A stretch of 34,092 nucleotides of DNA from the NCBI GenBank assembly GCA_945861865.1, contig CAMAWN010000045.1:1-34092 (forward strand), written 5' to 3'. A program made the position numbers and the translations under genes. The stretch's first letter is position 1, and every line of letters begins with the position of its first letter. The notes beneath the pieces are model-generated. The model ran no database searches, was not told the DNA's origin, and saw only the letters and a program-made list of their open reading frames with translations. Positions 15,714 to 24,533 of the stretch are shown here, one piece after another. Origin of the DNA: Candidatus Kuenenia stuttgartensis. GTDB taxonomy: Bacteria > Planctomycetota > Planctomycetia > Planctomycetales > Planctomycetaceae.

Positions 15714-16835
15714 ATGACAGTCAACAATCCCGCTTCTCGCGAAGCACTTCCACCTTCTCTTAATTTGGCGACGGACGTCATGGGTGCTTCCAAATTACAA
15801 AACGTGCTGCGAAATGCCTCCTCAGGGCCGCCGATCTTCATCGTGAGTGCGACGGTGATCGGGGCCATGATCGCGATGACCGCGTCGTTCGCCTTGGCCC
15901 AATCCGCCACCGAGCGAACGGCGAACGGTCGCCGCACGGTGCAACCGCAAGTCCTCGATTTTTCGGAGAAGAATCGGCAAAAGGCGGAAGCGAAACAGTT
16001 GCTGCAAGACGCTCGGAACGCGGTGCCTCAAGGCCCAGCTCAAAAGACTCGCGGACTGATCAAACGAGCGGCCGAACTCCCCCTGAACGACGTTCTGACC
16101 GGCAACGAAGATGCCCGTCGTCACAAACTCCCGCCCGCGGAAATCCCCACGATTTCGGAGCTTGCCGAGCCTGCACTCGAAGACGAAGACCCGACCGGGC
16201 CAGCCCACGCGCCACACCAGCGAACAAGCCAGCGGCAGAACCCAAGCGGTCACACCGCGGACGATGATTGGAGCTCACGGCAGAAGCCTCGATCGGCTGC
16301 CCGTTTGTCGCACCCGGGTTCGACTCACGAGGAACCGAATCCTTCGGCTTTCGCCGATAAGCGAACCGACGTGGAACAGGTCAACGCCAATGGAGGCCGC
16401 GAATACATTATCCTGCACGCCGCTTCAACTGTCCCTCCCGTGCCCAACGGGCATGGCCGCGACAGCACGACGACGGCGTCAGCTTCCACCGCCAACTCCG
16501 AGCAGACTCTCGCCACTTTCAGCACAGTCATTCTGTCAGCCTTATTCGGAGCGGTGCTGGTGCTGGTCGGCTTGTTGCTGTTTCTTCTCAAGAAGTTTGG
16601 GCCACATCCGACGTTTGTCATCAAAGTCGAAATGACCAACACCGGCCGCGAAGCCGAACCCGCCGCCGAACGCTCCGCTCCGCCAGCGCTGCGAATCGCT
16701 CCGATCTATGCCATGAAAATGCAAGAGGAAGCCGAGCGAGAACAACAGCAGGAAGAGGCGATGATGCAGAAGGTCTTTGAAGACAACCTCGAACTCCGTG
16801 AACAACTCGCAACGGCACAACAGGCCGCCGCCTAA
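15714..16835 (+). CDS. Bitopic membrane protein with cytoplasmic coiled coil
   Basis: A 373-residue protein of no family I know. Residues 37-63 (PIFIVSATVIGAMIAMTASF, ending ALAQ) are a first hydrophobic segment, either a membrane anchor or a signal peptide. Residues 64-265 are hydrophilic, Pro/Ser/Thr-rich and probably disordered. Residues 266-293 (LATFSTVILSALFGAVLVLV and on) form a strong membrane helix, followed by KKFG. The last 80 residues would be cytoplasmic and end in a Glu/Gln-rich coiled coil (EEAEREQQQEEAMMQKVFED). The start is uncertain: ATG 15714 has no clear ribosome-binding site and ATG 15780 is an alternative. It sits 19 nt after tadD and 152 nt before the MamK-like gene, so a Tad role or an adaptor role for the filament protein is plausible. 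Confidence 0.68.
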   Translation: MTVNNPASREALPPSLNLATDVMGASKLQNVLRNASSGPPIFIVSATVIGAMIAMTASFALAQSATERTANGRRTVQPQVLDFSEKNRQKAEAKQLLQDARNAVPQGPAQKTRGLIKRAAELPLNDVLTGNEDARRHKLPPAEIPTISELAEPALEDEDPTGPAHAPHQRTSQRQNPSGHTADDDWSSRQKPRSAARLSHPGSTHEEPNPSAFADKRTDVEQVNANGGREYIILHAASTVPPVPNGHGRDSTTTASASTANSEQTLATFSTVILSALFGAVLVLVGLLLFLLKKFGPHPTFVIKVEMTNTGREAEPAAERSAPPALRIAPIYAMKMQEEAEREQQQEEAMMQKVFEDNLELREQLATAQQAAA

Positions 16836-16987
16836 CCAAACCTAACATTCTGAATTGGGGCGTTTGCTTCACAACCAGAAACAAACCGTATCGCTTCGCA
16901 GCTTACTCGATACTCGTAGAGTCCGGCGACTGGCAGAGTCGCGTCACCACAACAGACAGACACTTTCTTTTTTAAGGAGCCTTTTTC

Positions 16988-18061
16988 ATGGACCAGAACG
17001 GCATTTGTTACGTGGGCGTGGATTTCGGTACGTTTAAAACCTCCGTCGCCAGTTCCAATGGCCAACGGGATGTGCTGCCGACCGCAGTGGGCTGGCCGAA
17101 GGATCACATCGCCCGGACGATGCTGGGGCGCGATGTCGTGTTCGGCAAGGACATTCAAGAGTATCGCTCGGCACTGGACGTCGTCCGCCCCTTCGAGAAG
17201 GGTGCTTTGAAATACGTCGATCAGAATGAACGCGGAGCCACCGATGCCCTCGACAAAAAGCAAAAAAGTGCCGCCAAACTCGTGCTGGAACACGCGGTGT
17301 CGCTCATGCGTCCGACACCTGGAATGCCGGTGTATGGCGTCATTGGCGCGCCGTCGCGAGCCACGATCAAGAACAAACAAGTGCTGCTCGAAGCGGCGAA
17401 GGATGCGTTCGACGCCGTCGTCATTGTCTCCGAACCATTCACGATCGCCTACGGCATGAAAAAGCTCAGCGACACGCTGGTCGTGGATATTGGTGCTGGC
17501 ACCATCGACATCTGCCCGATGTTTGGCACCTACCCCGCCGAGGAGGACCAGATTACGCTCCCGATGGGCGGTGACATGGTCGATGCGGAATTTCTCCGCC
17601 TTCTGAAAGTCGCGCGTCCGGAAATTCAAATCACGATCAACATGGCTCGTGAGATCAAGGAAAAGTACGGCTTCGTCCACGAGGTCAATGAGAAGGCGGT
17701 CGTCACGCTGACGGAGAACGCTCGGCCCAAACAATACGACGTCACGCAACCGCTCAAAGACGCCTGCAAGAGCATCGTCCAACCAATTGTGAACGGACTG
17801 CTGGACCTCATCGGGAAGCTCGATCCGGAAATTCAAAACCGCATGCTGAACAACATTCTGTTAGGCGGCGGAGGCAGCCAGCTCCGAGGACTCGACCGTC
17901 TGATCGAAGAAGGCTTGAAAGACCTCGGCGGTGGCAAAGTGACCCGCGTCTATGACTCCGTCTTCGCCGGAGCTGTTGGGGCCCTGAAGCTGGCCATGAA
18001 CATGCCTCTGGACTGCTGGCAAACCATGCAGAAGTTGGACAAACCCCGTGCTGCCGCGTAG
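16988..18061 (+). CDS. MamK-like bacterial actin
   Basis: A 357-residue actin-superfamily ATPase. Phosphate-1 motif YVGVDFGTFKTSVA lies at residues 8-21. Phosphate-2, VVDIGAGTIDI, is at 165-175 with Asp167. VSEPF at 148-152 carries the candidate catalytic Glu149. The adenosine motif LLGGGGSQLRG is at 291-301. From memory, the whole chain lines up with magnetosome MamK: VGWPKDHIARTMLGRDVVFG against VGYPKDVIARKLLGR, then VIGAPSRA, then SDTLVVDIGAGTIDICPMFG and a GTYPAEEDQITL segment. It ends in a similar place (DCWQTMQKLD). Resemblance to MreB or ParM looks lower. MamK makes dynamic filaments that position magnetosomes. No other magnetosome gene is seen here, so a different cargo is likely. The start has AAGGAG 9 nt upstream. 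It could be transcribed with the upstream cluster or from its own promoter. Confidence 0.88.
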   Translation: MDQNGICYVGVDFGTFKTSVASSNGQRDVLPTAVGWPKDHIARTMLGRDVVFGKDIQEYRSALDVVRPFEKGALKYVDQNERGATDALDKKQKSAAKLVLEHAVSLMRPTPGMPVYGVIGAPSRATIKNKQVLLEAAKDAFDAVVIVSEPFTIAYGMKKLSDTLVVDIGAGTIDICPMFGTYPAEEDQITLPMGGDMVDAEFLRLLKVARPEIQITINMAREIKEKYGFVHEVNEKAVVTLTENARPKQYDVTQPLKDACKSIVQPIVNGLLDLIGKLDPEIQNRMLNNILLGGGGSQLRGLDRLIEEGLKDLGGGKVTRVYDSVFAGAVGALKLAMNMPLDCWQTMQKLDKPRAAA

Positions 18062-18210
18062 GGCCAAAACTCTGGGGCGAGCAACCGCAGTGCTGATCAC
18101 CTTCGTTACTCCGCAGACGTTTTGTCGCAGATGCCGCGAAGAGCAGTTGGGGACGAAGAAGCCGAAATCGAAATGTGGCCAACCGATGACCGCTTTTTGT
18201 TTGAGCCTCT

Positions 18211-19563
18211 TCACTTCGCGACTTGCGGCTTTCGCAGGTCGGAGATCGGTTGCGAGCAGCCTTCGACGCGGTTGCTGCTCAGGTTGATGTTTTTTGTTTC
18301 GGCTCCCAGACGGATGCCGACACGCTTGGCGGCACCGCGTTGTTCGACAATGCGGTTTTCGATCAGTTCGATGGATTCGGTGCCGCCTTGAATGTCGATG
18401 CCGACGCCTTCGTCGCCGCCACTGTTGACGATTTCGTTCCGCTCGATGCGGTTGCGATGACCGGCGAACGACGGGCCACGTTCGGGGCGGAAGAGAACAC
18501 CAGCCACGCCGCTGTTCTTGATGACGTTGTCGCGGACGATGTTGTCCGTGTCGCGGTGGCCGATCGAGACGCTCGCGGTGCGGATGCCTTCGATCGTGTT
18601 CTTCTCGGCGAGACCGTATTTCACGCCCCAGCAGAAGAAGATGCCGATGTTGCAACGCTCAATCCGATTACCGCGGATCAGCGGACGCTGCGAGCCGCTG
18701 CCTGGATGCAGGCCCAAGTCGGCATTGTCGTGGCTGTGACAATTCTCGACGACGACGTCGTGGCAAATCTGCCAACTGATCCCGTCGCCGTTGTTGTTGC
18801 GAGCCTCGACGCCGCGCATCGTCATGCGGTTGCAGTCCTGCAAAAAGATGCAGCCGGAGTAATTTCCGTCGAAGTGATCGTTCTTCTCGCGGTTGCCGTC
18901 GAGCGTGATGTTTTCAATCGCGCAGTCGCTGATGAACTCGCCGCTGATCAGCGGGAACGACGTTGCGATCGTCGGATCGCCCCCTTGCCAGACGTTTTCT
19001 CGCAACGCCTTGTCGAGCTTGAAGCGATTGCCGGTGCGGGCTACGAGCGTCCGCTTCAGCACGGTCGATCCGCCGTTGTGCGGATTCTTGGTTCGGATCA
19101 CCACACCGTCACCGACGCGGAAACCGCTCGCGTCGTCGAGCGTCACTTCCTGGTCGTACCAGTCCGAATCGACGGCCAGTTTCGTTTTCGTGCTCGGTTC
19201 CTTGATGAGCACCGACTCGGCCCCGCAGCCGACGATGCGTACCTTCGAGGCCAGATAAACCGAGTTCCGCAGTCGGTACATCCCCGGCAGCACTTTGACC
19301 GTCCCGCCGCCGAGCCGCGCGACCGAATCAACGGCCGCTTGCAGAACTCGTTCGGTCGAGCCAATCAAGTCACCCTCGTTGTTGCCGACGGTGATTGTCA
19401 CACGCTCATCCCATTTCGGTTCGACGGCCAAGTCGCCGGACGTGGCTCGTGGCGACGTGACTTTCGGTCGGCCGTCGTCGTCCGCTGGTAGTCGTTCAGA
19501 AACGATGCCCCCGCAAGTCACGATGGCGAGCAGGGCAAGACATGCGAATGGTCGGCGAGGCAT
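18211..19563 (-). CDS. Secreted right-handed beta-helix protein
   Basis: A 450-residue exported protein with a signal peptide (MPRRPFACLALLAIVTCGGI). After a disordered link the sequence starts GSTERVLQAAVDSVARLGGG, with TVKVLPGMYRLRNSVYLASK next; this is the entry pattern of pectate-lyase-like parallel beta helices. Later repeats include ISDCAIENITLDGNREKNDH, MRGVEARNNNGDGISWQICH, VVENCHSHDNADLGLHPGSG and IRGNRIERCNIGIFFCWGVK. These short 'N.I....GI.....' turns are typical of NosD/PbH1 repeats. A polysaccharide lyase or binding role is possible; no catalytic set is certain. ATG 19563 has AGGAG 7 nt upstream; the longer frame from 19752 crosses a palindromic repeat and is not likely coding. 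It is convergent with the actin gene, 149 nt apart. Confidence 0.82.
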   Translation of the reverse strand: MPRRPFACLALLAIVTCGGIVSERLPADDDGRPKVTSPRATSGDLAVEPKWDERVTITVGNNEGDLIGSTERVLQAAVDSVARLGGGTVKVLPGMYRLRNSVYLASKVRIVGCGAESVLIKEPSTKTKLAVDSDWYDQEVTLDDASGFRVGDGVVIRTKNPHNGGSTVLKRTLVARTGNRFKLDKALRENVWQGGDPTIATSFPLISGEFISDCAIENITLDGNREKNDHFDGNYSGCIFLQDCNRMTMRGVEARNNNGDGISWQICHDVVVENCHSHDNADLGLHPGSGSQRPLIRGNRIERCNIGIFFCWGVKYGLAEKNTIEGIRTASVSIGHRDTDNIVRDNVIKNSGVAGVLFRPERGPSFAGHRNRIERNEIVNSGGDEGVGIDIQGGTESIELIENRIVEQRGAAKRVGIRLGAETKNINLSSNRVEGCSQPISDLRKPQVAK

Positions 19564-19599
19564 CTTGGACTCCTGATATCGACCGAAGTCATGAAAACC

Positions 19600-19675
19600 A
19601 GCACGACGCGCCAGCGAGTGGTTTCGTCGAGTGAACGGCGGTTGACGTCTCGACCACTCGTTGGCGCTTCGTGCT
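19600..19675. repeat. Long imperfect palindrome (24-nt arms) after moaA
   Basis: Arm 19600-19623 (AGCACGACGCGCCAGCGAGT plus GGTT) pairs with 19652-19675 (reverse complement AGCACGAAGCGCCAACGAGT plus GGTC), 21 of 24 positions matching. The loop is 28 nt. It lies between the moaA stop and the start of the beta-helix gene and may end the folE-moaA transcript. The sequence matches a motif I associate with dispersed planctomycete repeats. Confidence 0.72.
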
Positions 19676-19679
19676 GAGA

Positions 19680-20675
19680 TCATCCGCCGATGGAATACAT
19701 CGGGCGTTTCGGTTGGATGAACCGGGCGGTGTTGATTTGGTGGCCTTCCCATTTGGCCGTGACGCAGGCTTTGACGGCGGCGGCGATGTCGTCGTCGGTT
19801 CCGCCGTCGCGCAACAGGCCGCGGATGTCGGTCTCTTCGAGGCTGAACAGACAGTTGCGAATCTTGCCATCGGCGGTGATGCGAAAACGGTCGCAGTTCA
19901 TGCAGAATGGCTGGCTGACGCTCGCGATGAAACCGACGCGGCCGATGCCGTCCTCGAAAACGAACTCGGTGGCCGGCGCGTGTGGATTTTGATCGGGGAT
20001 CGGGATTAACGGCATGATCTCGGCCGAGAGTCGCTCGATGATTTCGTGAGCGAACAGGACTTTGTCACGCTCCCATGCGTTGTCGGCGTCGAGCGGCATA
20101 AACTCGATGAACCGCAGTTCAACTCCCGTCTCGCGAGCAAACTTACCGAACGGCACGATCTCGTCTTCAGTCATTCCGCGCACCGAGACCGCGTTGATTT
20201 TGACTGGATCGAAGCCGACTCGCTGAGCGGCTTGAATGCCTTCGATGACTTGTTCGTAGCCCTCGCGGCGCGTGATTTCTTTGAACTTCACCGGATCAAG
20301 CGCATCGAGCGAGACGTTGATCCGCCGCAGGCCGGCGTCCCACAACTGTTGAGCTTGCTCGGCCAGCAGGATGCCGTTGGTTGTGATGCCGATGTCGTGA
20401 ACGCCATCGATGGCCGCGATCATCGCCACCAGCTTGTGCAGGTCGCGGCGCACGAGCGGCTCACCGCCGGTCAGTCGCACCTTGTTGACGCCGAGTCCCA
20501 CACAGATCCGCGTGAAGCGTTCCATTTCCTCGAATGTCAGCAGGTCCTTGCGATCCATGAACTGCACGTTCTCGGCGGGCATGCAGTAAAAACAACGGAT
20601 GTTGCAGCGGTCGGTGACGCTGATGCGGAGGTTCGTATGTTCGCGGCCGAATGAATCGACCAGTTGTGGTGTCAT
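19680..20675 (-). CDS. moaA: GTP 3',8-cyclase (molybdopterin synthesis)
   Basis: Radical-SAM enzyme that starts molybdenum cofactor synthesis by converting GTP to 3',8-cyclo-GTP, which MoaC then turns into cyclic pyranopterin. The 331-residue length is standard. The N-terminal cluster motif is at Cys24, Cys28 and Cys31 (DRCNIRCFYCMP). The SAM-binding TGGEPLVRRDL follows. The C-terminal cluster is in CMNCDRFRITADGKIRNC. The protein ends in Gly-Gly (MYSIGG), which in MoaA is needed for activity. I chose ATG 20675; the frame extends to 20735, but that would overlap moaE. The ribosome-binding site is weak, so translation may depend on coupling to moaE, which ends 28 nt upstream. moaC is not in the window. 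Confidence 0.95.
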   Translation of the reverse strand: MTPQLVDSFGREHTNLRISVTDRCNIRCFYCMPAENVQFMDRKDLLTFEEMERFTRICVGLGVNKVRLTGGEPLVRRDLHKLVAMIAAIDGVHDIGITTNGILLAEQAQQLWDAGLRRINVSLDALDPVKFKEITRREGYEQVIEGIQAAQRVGFDPVKINAVSVRGMTEDEIVPFGKFARETGVELRFIEFMPLDADNAWERDKVLFAHEIIERLSAEIMPLIPIPDQNPHAPATEFVFEDGIGRVGFIASVSQPFCMNCDRFRITADGKIRNCLFSLEETDIRGLLRDGGTDDDIAAAVKACVTAKWEGHQINTARFIQPKRPMYSIGG

Positions 20676-20703
20676 GGTTTCAATGATTTTCCTGCTGTCC
20701 GGC

Positions 20704-21165
20704 CTACGGCGTTCGGTCGGACAAGTCAGCGACATCGCCGGTACCGGGATGCACCCATTCGGTGCTGCCGTCGCTCCAGTTTTCTTTCTTCCAGATCGGG
20801 ACGACTTCCTTTAGCCGATCGATCAGGAATCTTCCCGCGTCGAACGCCTGATGTCGATGGGGACAACTCACGGCGACGGCCACACTGACATCGCCGAGTT
20901 CCAGATGCCCCAAACGATGCACAATTCCGGCCTCAATGACCGGCCAGCGCGAGCGGGCTTCGGCTTCGAGTTCTCGGAGTTTTGCTTCGGCCATTTCCGG
21001 ATAGCCATCGTAATCGAGCGCAACGGTTTGGCGACCGTGAGTCAGCTCGCGAACCGTGCCGAGAAACAGCACGACGGCACCGGCCTGAGTCGATCGGACG
21101 GACTCGGTCAGCGCGGCAAAGTCGATGGGTTCGTGGGTGAGTTGAATCATTGGTGAGAATTTCAT
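20704..21165 (-). CDS. moaE: Molybdopterin synthase catalytic subunit
   Basis: Large subunit of molybdopterin synthase: it binds cyclic pyranopterin and receives sulfur from the thiocarboxylated C-terminus of MoaD. The 153-residue length is normal. Motifs seen are GAVVLFLGTVRELTHGRQTV, LDYDGYPEMAEAKLRELEAE, IVHRLGHLELGDVSVAVAVS, CPHRHQAFDAGRFLIDRLKE and PIWKKENWSDGSTEWV. The Lys pair in the WKKE motif is the catalytic region of MoaE. The ATG at 21165 shares a base with the moaD stop (TGATG), which indicates tight translational coupling and matched subunit levels. Confidence 0.95.
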   Translation of the reverse strand: MKFSPMIQLTHEPIDFAALTESVRSTQAGAVVLFLGTVRELTHGRQTVALDYDGYPEMAEAKLRELEAEARSRWPVIEAGIVHRLGHLELGDVSVAVAVSCPHRHQAFDAGRFLIDRLKEVVPIWKKENWSDGSTEWVHPGTGDVADLSDRTP

Positions 21166-21410
21166 CAGCCGCCGCTGACGGGGGGGAATACGGCGAGGTC
21201 CGTGCGGCCGGCAACTCGTGTGGTGGGACCAGCGTAATCGTTGCCAACCGCGATGAGCAGGCTCGGCAGGATCAGTTGCAGCGCGGGGACTTGCTCACCC
21301 AAAACTGCTCGCAGGTCGGCGGCGGTTGCGGATTCCGAGAGGTCGAGTTCGAGCATCGCCGTTCCCGCGAGATCACGGGCACGAGCGAAAAGTTTCACAG
21401 CCGTTTTCAT
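21165..21410 (-). CDS. moaD: Molybdopterin synthase sulfur carrier subunit
   Basis: An 81-residue ubiquitin-like protein. It starts MKTAVKLFARARDLAGTAML, passes through ADLRAVLGEQVP, LLIAVGNDYAG and DLAVFPPVSGG, and ends in Gly-Gly. The final 'FPPVSGG' is the classic MoaD tail whose C-terminal glycine is activated by MoeB and made a thiocarboxylate. The start codon overlaps the stop of the glcDF gene (ATGA at 21407-21410), and its own stop overlaps the start of moaE by one base. The order moaD-moaE-moaA inside one run is clear. Confidence 0.95.
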   Translation of the reverse strand: MKTAVKLFARARDLAGTAMLELDLSESATAADLRAVLGEQVPALQLILPSLLIAVGNDYAGPTTRVAGRTDLAVFPPVSGG

Positions 21411-24400
21411 GTGACGACGAGTTTCCTGTTGGCTCGCTGGAGGCGTTGGCGAATCTCTGGCATCAACCCGTAAGACAACGCGAGCAACTTCAACGGATGC
21501 AGAGTCGGGATGGTCGTGCCTTGTTCCATCTGCAGCTTGCAACTGCTGCACTCGGTCAGGCCGATGTTGACGTCAGTTTCACGCATGTGCTGGATCAAAT
21601 CGTGGCCGATCCGCAGCGAGATATCGAAGTTCTCACGGGTCAGACCGAACACGCCGGCCATGCCGGAACAACCTTTCTCGATGGCGAAAACTTCCAATTC
21701 GGGAATCTGCTCCAGCAGCTTGAGCACCGGGCTGCCGTGGTGCAAGGCTTTCAGGTGGCAGGGAGTGTGATAGGTTGCGGTCAACTTCAACGGGCCGAAG
21801 TCCGTTCTGAGTTGGTCCTTCGCGAGCAAACCCGCGAGGAAGTCGGTCGCCTCGACCACTTGATCGGCGACGACCTGCACGTCGGGATGATCGAGCAGTC
21901 GCGGATATTCATACTTCAAACAGAGTGCAGCGGCAGGTTCGGTGCAGATGATCGGGACTCCCTCGCGCGCGAGTTCCGAAAGTTCACGCACGTTTTGCTC
22001 GGCCACTTTGCGAGCGGCACCGAGGTCGCCGGCCGAGATCATCGCCATGCCGGAGACCGTTTGATCTTCCGGAACATGCACGCGCACGCCATTGTGATTG
22101 AGGATCGCCAGGAACGCTCGGCCGAGTTCCGGGTCGTGGTAGTTTGCGAAGTGATCGACGAAATAGACGACGGGCCGATCCTTGCCAAAATCGTGGGAGA
22201 CTTCGGTCAGCTTGCGCGGGATCGAGTCCAGCAGCGGCTTGCGAGCGAACGACGGCAGCTTGCGTTGCCGATGAATGCCGACCGCCCGTTCTAGCAGCCA
22301 GCGAAAGGCCGGGTTGTTCAAACTCCAATTCACGAACCAACTCAGCAGGCAACCAATCGTGCCGAACGAATGTGCTCGCGACAGAATCCAGTGAGAGCGA
22401 TCGAGGCCATGTTCCGTGACGTTGGCCGCTTTCGCCTCGATCATCATCTGCGGGATGTTGACGTTGGCGGGGCATTCCAGTTCGCACTGTTTGCAGTTGA
22501 AACACAGGTCGGCGATCCGCTTCATTTGCGAAGAAGCAAATTCCTGCGGCGAAAGATGGCCGACCAAGAAGTTGCGGACGATGTTCGCTTTCGCTCGCGG
22601 AGAGGCTTCCTCAGTCGGATCGACATGAAAGAACGGACACATCCGCAGGTCAGGGGACCGTGTGCGGCACATGCCGCAGCCGTTGCAAGTCGCCACCTGA
22701 GCCAGCAGTTCGTCCGGTTTCCACTTCAAGTGCAACTCGACAAGTGGCGTGGCCGGGGCACTCGCGAGCGCGGACGGCCGAAGGTTTTTAACCGTCAAAT
22801 GCGGATCGTCGCTGACGATCTTGCCCGGGTTCATGATGTGAAGCGGATCGAAGATATCCTTGACCTGCTGAAAGACTCGATACAGCGAACCGTATTGCGA
22901 ACGGAGAAAACTGGTGCGTGACAACCCGTCTCCGTGCTCGCCACTGATCGTGCCGCCGACTTCGAACACTGCTTGATACAAATCGCGAGCGAGCGCTTCA
23001 ATGCGCGGGCCGTCGGCCGGAGTTGGATTGGGAAGAAACGGCCGCAAGTGAATTTGCCCAGCCGCCGCATGCGAATACAGCGACGCAATGACTTCGTGCT
23101 TTTGCAGGACTCGCTGCATCCGGCCGAGAAACTCGCGCAGCTTGTCCGGCGGGATCGCGAGCGCTTCGACGAACGGCTGCGGACGGATCGCTCCCTTCAC
23201 GCGATTGAGATGCGGCACGACTTTGCGCGGCAGCGACCACAGCAGTTCGGCAGAGTCGTAGTCATAGGCGTCCGCCGCCAAGTGGCCGTCGAAGCGTTTC
23301 GCCGTCTCGACCGCGAAGCGAATGCGGTCGCGAGCTTGAGTCTCGCTGAAGCCCGTTTGTTCGACGATCAATGCCGCCTCGGCGGTCGGCGGGATGATGT
23401 GCGAGAAGAAAGCGTCGGCCTCGCGGGCCAGCGTCAGCAATCGGCGGTCGAGCAAGTCGCACGCACTGGGAAGTTGATCGCTCAAGGCGTGAACCGCATC
23501 GACGGCCGCATCCAAGCTGGTGAACACCAGCAGCGCGACTCCGCGACCGGTTGGCAGCGGAGCCGTGTGCAACGTCGCGGCCGTGAACAGTCCCAGTGTT
23601 CCTTCGGAGCCGACTAACAGTCGCGCGGCATGCAGATGCGTGCGCGACAACACGCCGCGCAAAAAATATCCCGAACAGTTTCGCGGAATCGGCGGTTGCT
23701 TCTCGCGAATGAGGTTCTCGCCTTCGGACAAGATGCGAGCCAAGCGGCTGACGAGTCCCTGCCGAACTTCCACCTCGGTTGGCTTCAGGCCGGCGTCACT
23801 GCCTCCCAGCAACGAGGCCGCCAGTGCCGTGACGCTATCCGTCACAGCTCCCAACGGATCGCTCAGCAATGACTCGACCGCCGGCTTGCCAGCCTCTTTG
23901 AATGGAACCGCTGCTTCGAGCGGTTCGTTGCCGAGTTCGACGCACTGGCCTCCGGGCAGAACAACTTCAATCGAACGAACGTGGTCGCGTGTCGAACCGA
24001 CTCGCATCGAGCGCGATCCCGCCGCATCCGTCGCCAACATGCTGCCAATCGTCGTGATGGAGGGGTTCGACGGGTCTGGCGGAAAGTAGCGGCCCTGCTC
24101 ACGCAACACGCGGTTCAGATCGTCGAGCACGACACCTGCTTCGACGCGCACGGTGTCGGGTCCGATTTGTTTGATCTTCGTGAGGTGCCGCGAACAATCG
24201 ACGATCAATCCGCGTCCGAGAGCACCGCCTGTCACGCTGGAACCAGCCCCGCGTGGGATCAGTGGAATCTTTTTCTCAGCCGCGTACTTGGCGAGTGTGA
24301 TGACGTCCTCGCGACTGGTCGGAAAAGCGACTCCGAGCGGCTGGATCTGATACCAACTGGCATCACTGGCAAACATCGCGACCGTCAGCGCATCGCAGGC

Positions 24401-24460
24401 GACTTCGCCCGCAAACACGCCCGACAAGTCTTCGACGATGCGCTGCCGCTGGTCGTCCAA
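21407..24460 (-). CDS. Fused GlcD-GlcF-type FAD/Fe-S oxidoreductase
   Basis: A 1017-residue fusion of an FAD-linked 2-hydroxyacid dehydrogenase (GlcD or D-lactate dehydrogenase type) with a Fe-S/CCG protein (GlcF type). The FAD domain shows IPLIPRGAGSSVTGGALGRG and SMLATDAAGSRSMRVGSTRD; ISGEHGDGLSR lies before the end of the oxidase part at about residue 590. The 4Fe-4S motifs are CNGCGMCRTRSPDLRMCPFF and CFNCKQCELECPANV. The C-terminus has CCG-like motifs, TYHTPCHLKALHHGS with KGCSGMAGVFG and TECSSCKLQ. I place the start at TTG 24460, which has GGAGG 7 nt upstream; the longer frame to 24667 crosses a repeat and the next gene. The likely substrate is D-lactate or glycolate, with electrons going to quinone. 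The stop overlaps moaD. Confidence 0.87.
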   Translation of the reverse strand: MDDQRQRIVEDLSGVFAGEVACDALTVAMFASDASWYQIQPLGVAFPTSREDVITLAKYAAEKKIPLIPRGAGSSVTGGALGRGLIVDCSRHLTKIKQIGPDTVRVEAGVVLDDLNRVLREQGRYFPPDPSNPSITTIGSMLATDAAGSRSMRVGSTRDHVRSIEVVLPGGQCVELGNEPLEAAVPFKEAGKPAVESLLSDPLGAVTDSVTALAASLLGGSDAGLKPTEVEVRQGLVSRLARILSEGENLIREKQPPIPRNCSGYFLRGVLSRTHLHAARLLVGSEGTLGLFTAATLHTAPLPTGRGVALLVFTSLDAAVDAVHALSDQLPSACDLLDRRLLTLAREADAFFSHIIPPTAEAALIVEQTGFSETQARDRIRFAVETAKRFDGHLAADAYDYDSAELLWSLPRKVVPHLNRVKGAIRPQPFVEALAIPPDKLREFLGRMQRVLQKHEVIASLYSHAAAGQIHLRPFLPNPTPADGPRIEALARDLYQAVFEVGGTISGEHGDGLSRTSFLRSQYGSLYRVFQQVKDIFDPLHIMNPGKIVSDDPHLTVKNLRPSALASAPATPLVELHLKWKPDELLAQVATCNGCGMCRTRSPDLRMCPFFHVDPTEEASPRAKANIVRNFLVGHLSPQEFASSQMKRIADLCFNCKQCELECPANVNIPQMMIEAKAANVTEHGLDRSHWILSRAHSFGTIGCLLSWFVNWSLNNPAFRWLLERAVGIHRQRKLPSFARKPLLDSIPRKLTEVSHDFGKDRPVVYFVDHFANYHDPELGRAFLAILNHNGVRVHVPEDQTVSGMAMISAGDLGAARKVAEQNVRELSELAREGVPIICTEPAAALCLKYEYPRLLDHPDVQVVADQVVEATDFLAGLLAKDQLRTDFGPLKLTATYHTPCHLKALHHGSPVLKLLEQIPELEVFAIEKGCSGMAGVFGLTRENFDISLRIGHDLIQHMRETDVNIGLTECSSCKLQMEQGTTIPTLHPLKLLALSYGLMPEIRQRLQRANRKLVVT

Positions 24461-24482
24461 AAGTGATCCCTCCAGGAATTCC

Positions 24483-24533
24483 AAAACTCGAAATCCGAAG
24501 AGGAACTTGTTCAACCTTCGGGTTTCGAGTTTT
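24483..24533. repeat. Palindromic repeat between glcDF and the zinc-ribbon gene
   Basis: AAAACTCGAAATCCGAA at 24483-24499 pairs with TTCGGGTTTCGAGTTTT at 24517-24533 (one G-T type and one other difference), leaving a 17-nt loop. A further GAGTTTTGGG follows. The repeat reaches into the last codons of the zinc-ribbon gene, which seems to use it as a coding tail. Confidence 0.65.

Noticed and set aside
16832..17836. 334-codon minus-strand open frame opposite the MamK-like gene
   Set aside because: It is antisense to a gene with clear actin motifs, lacks a ribosome-binding site and has no recognisable domain; it reflects codon bias in a GC-rich gene.
18223..19491. 422-codon plus-strand open frame opposite the beta-helix gene
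   Set aside because: Low-complexity Ala/Val/Asp composition produced by the complementary strand; the minus strand has a signal peptide and PbH1 repeats.
21326..22294. 322-codon plus-strand frame opposite glcDF
   Set aside because: The opposite strand carries conserved Fe-S motifs; this frame has Arg/Gln-rich shadow composition.
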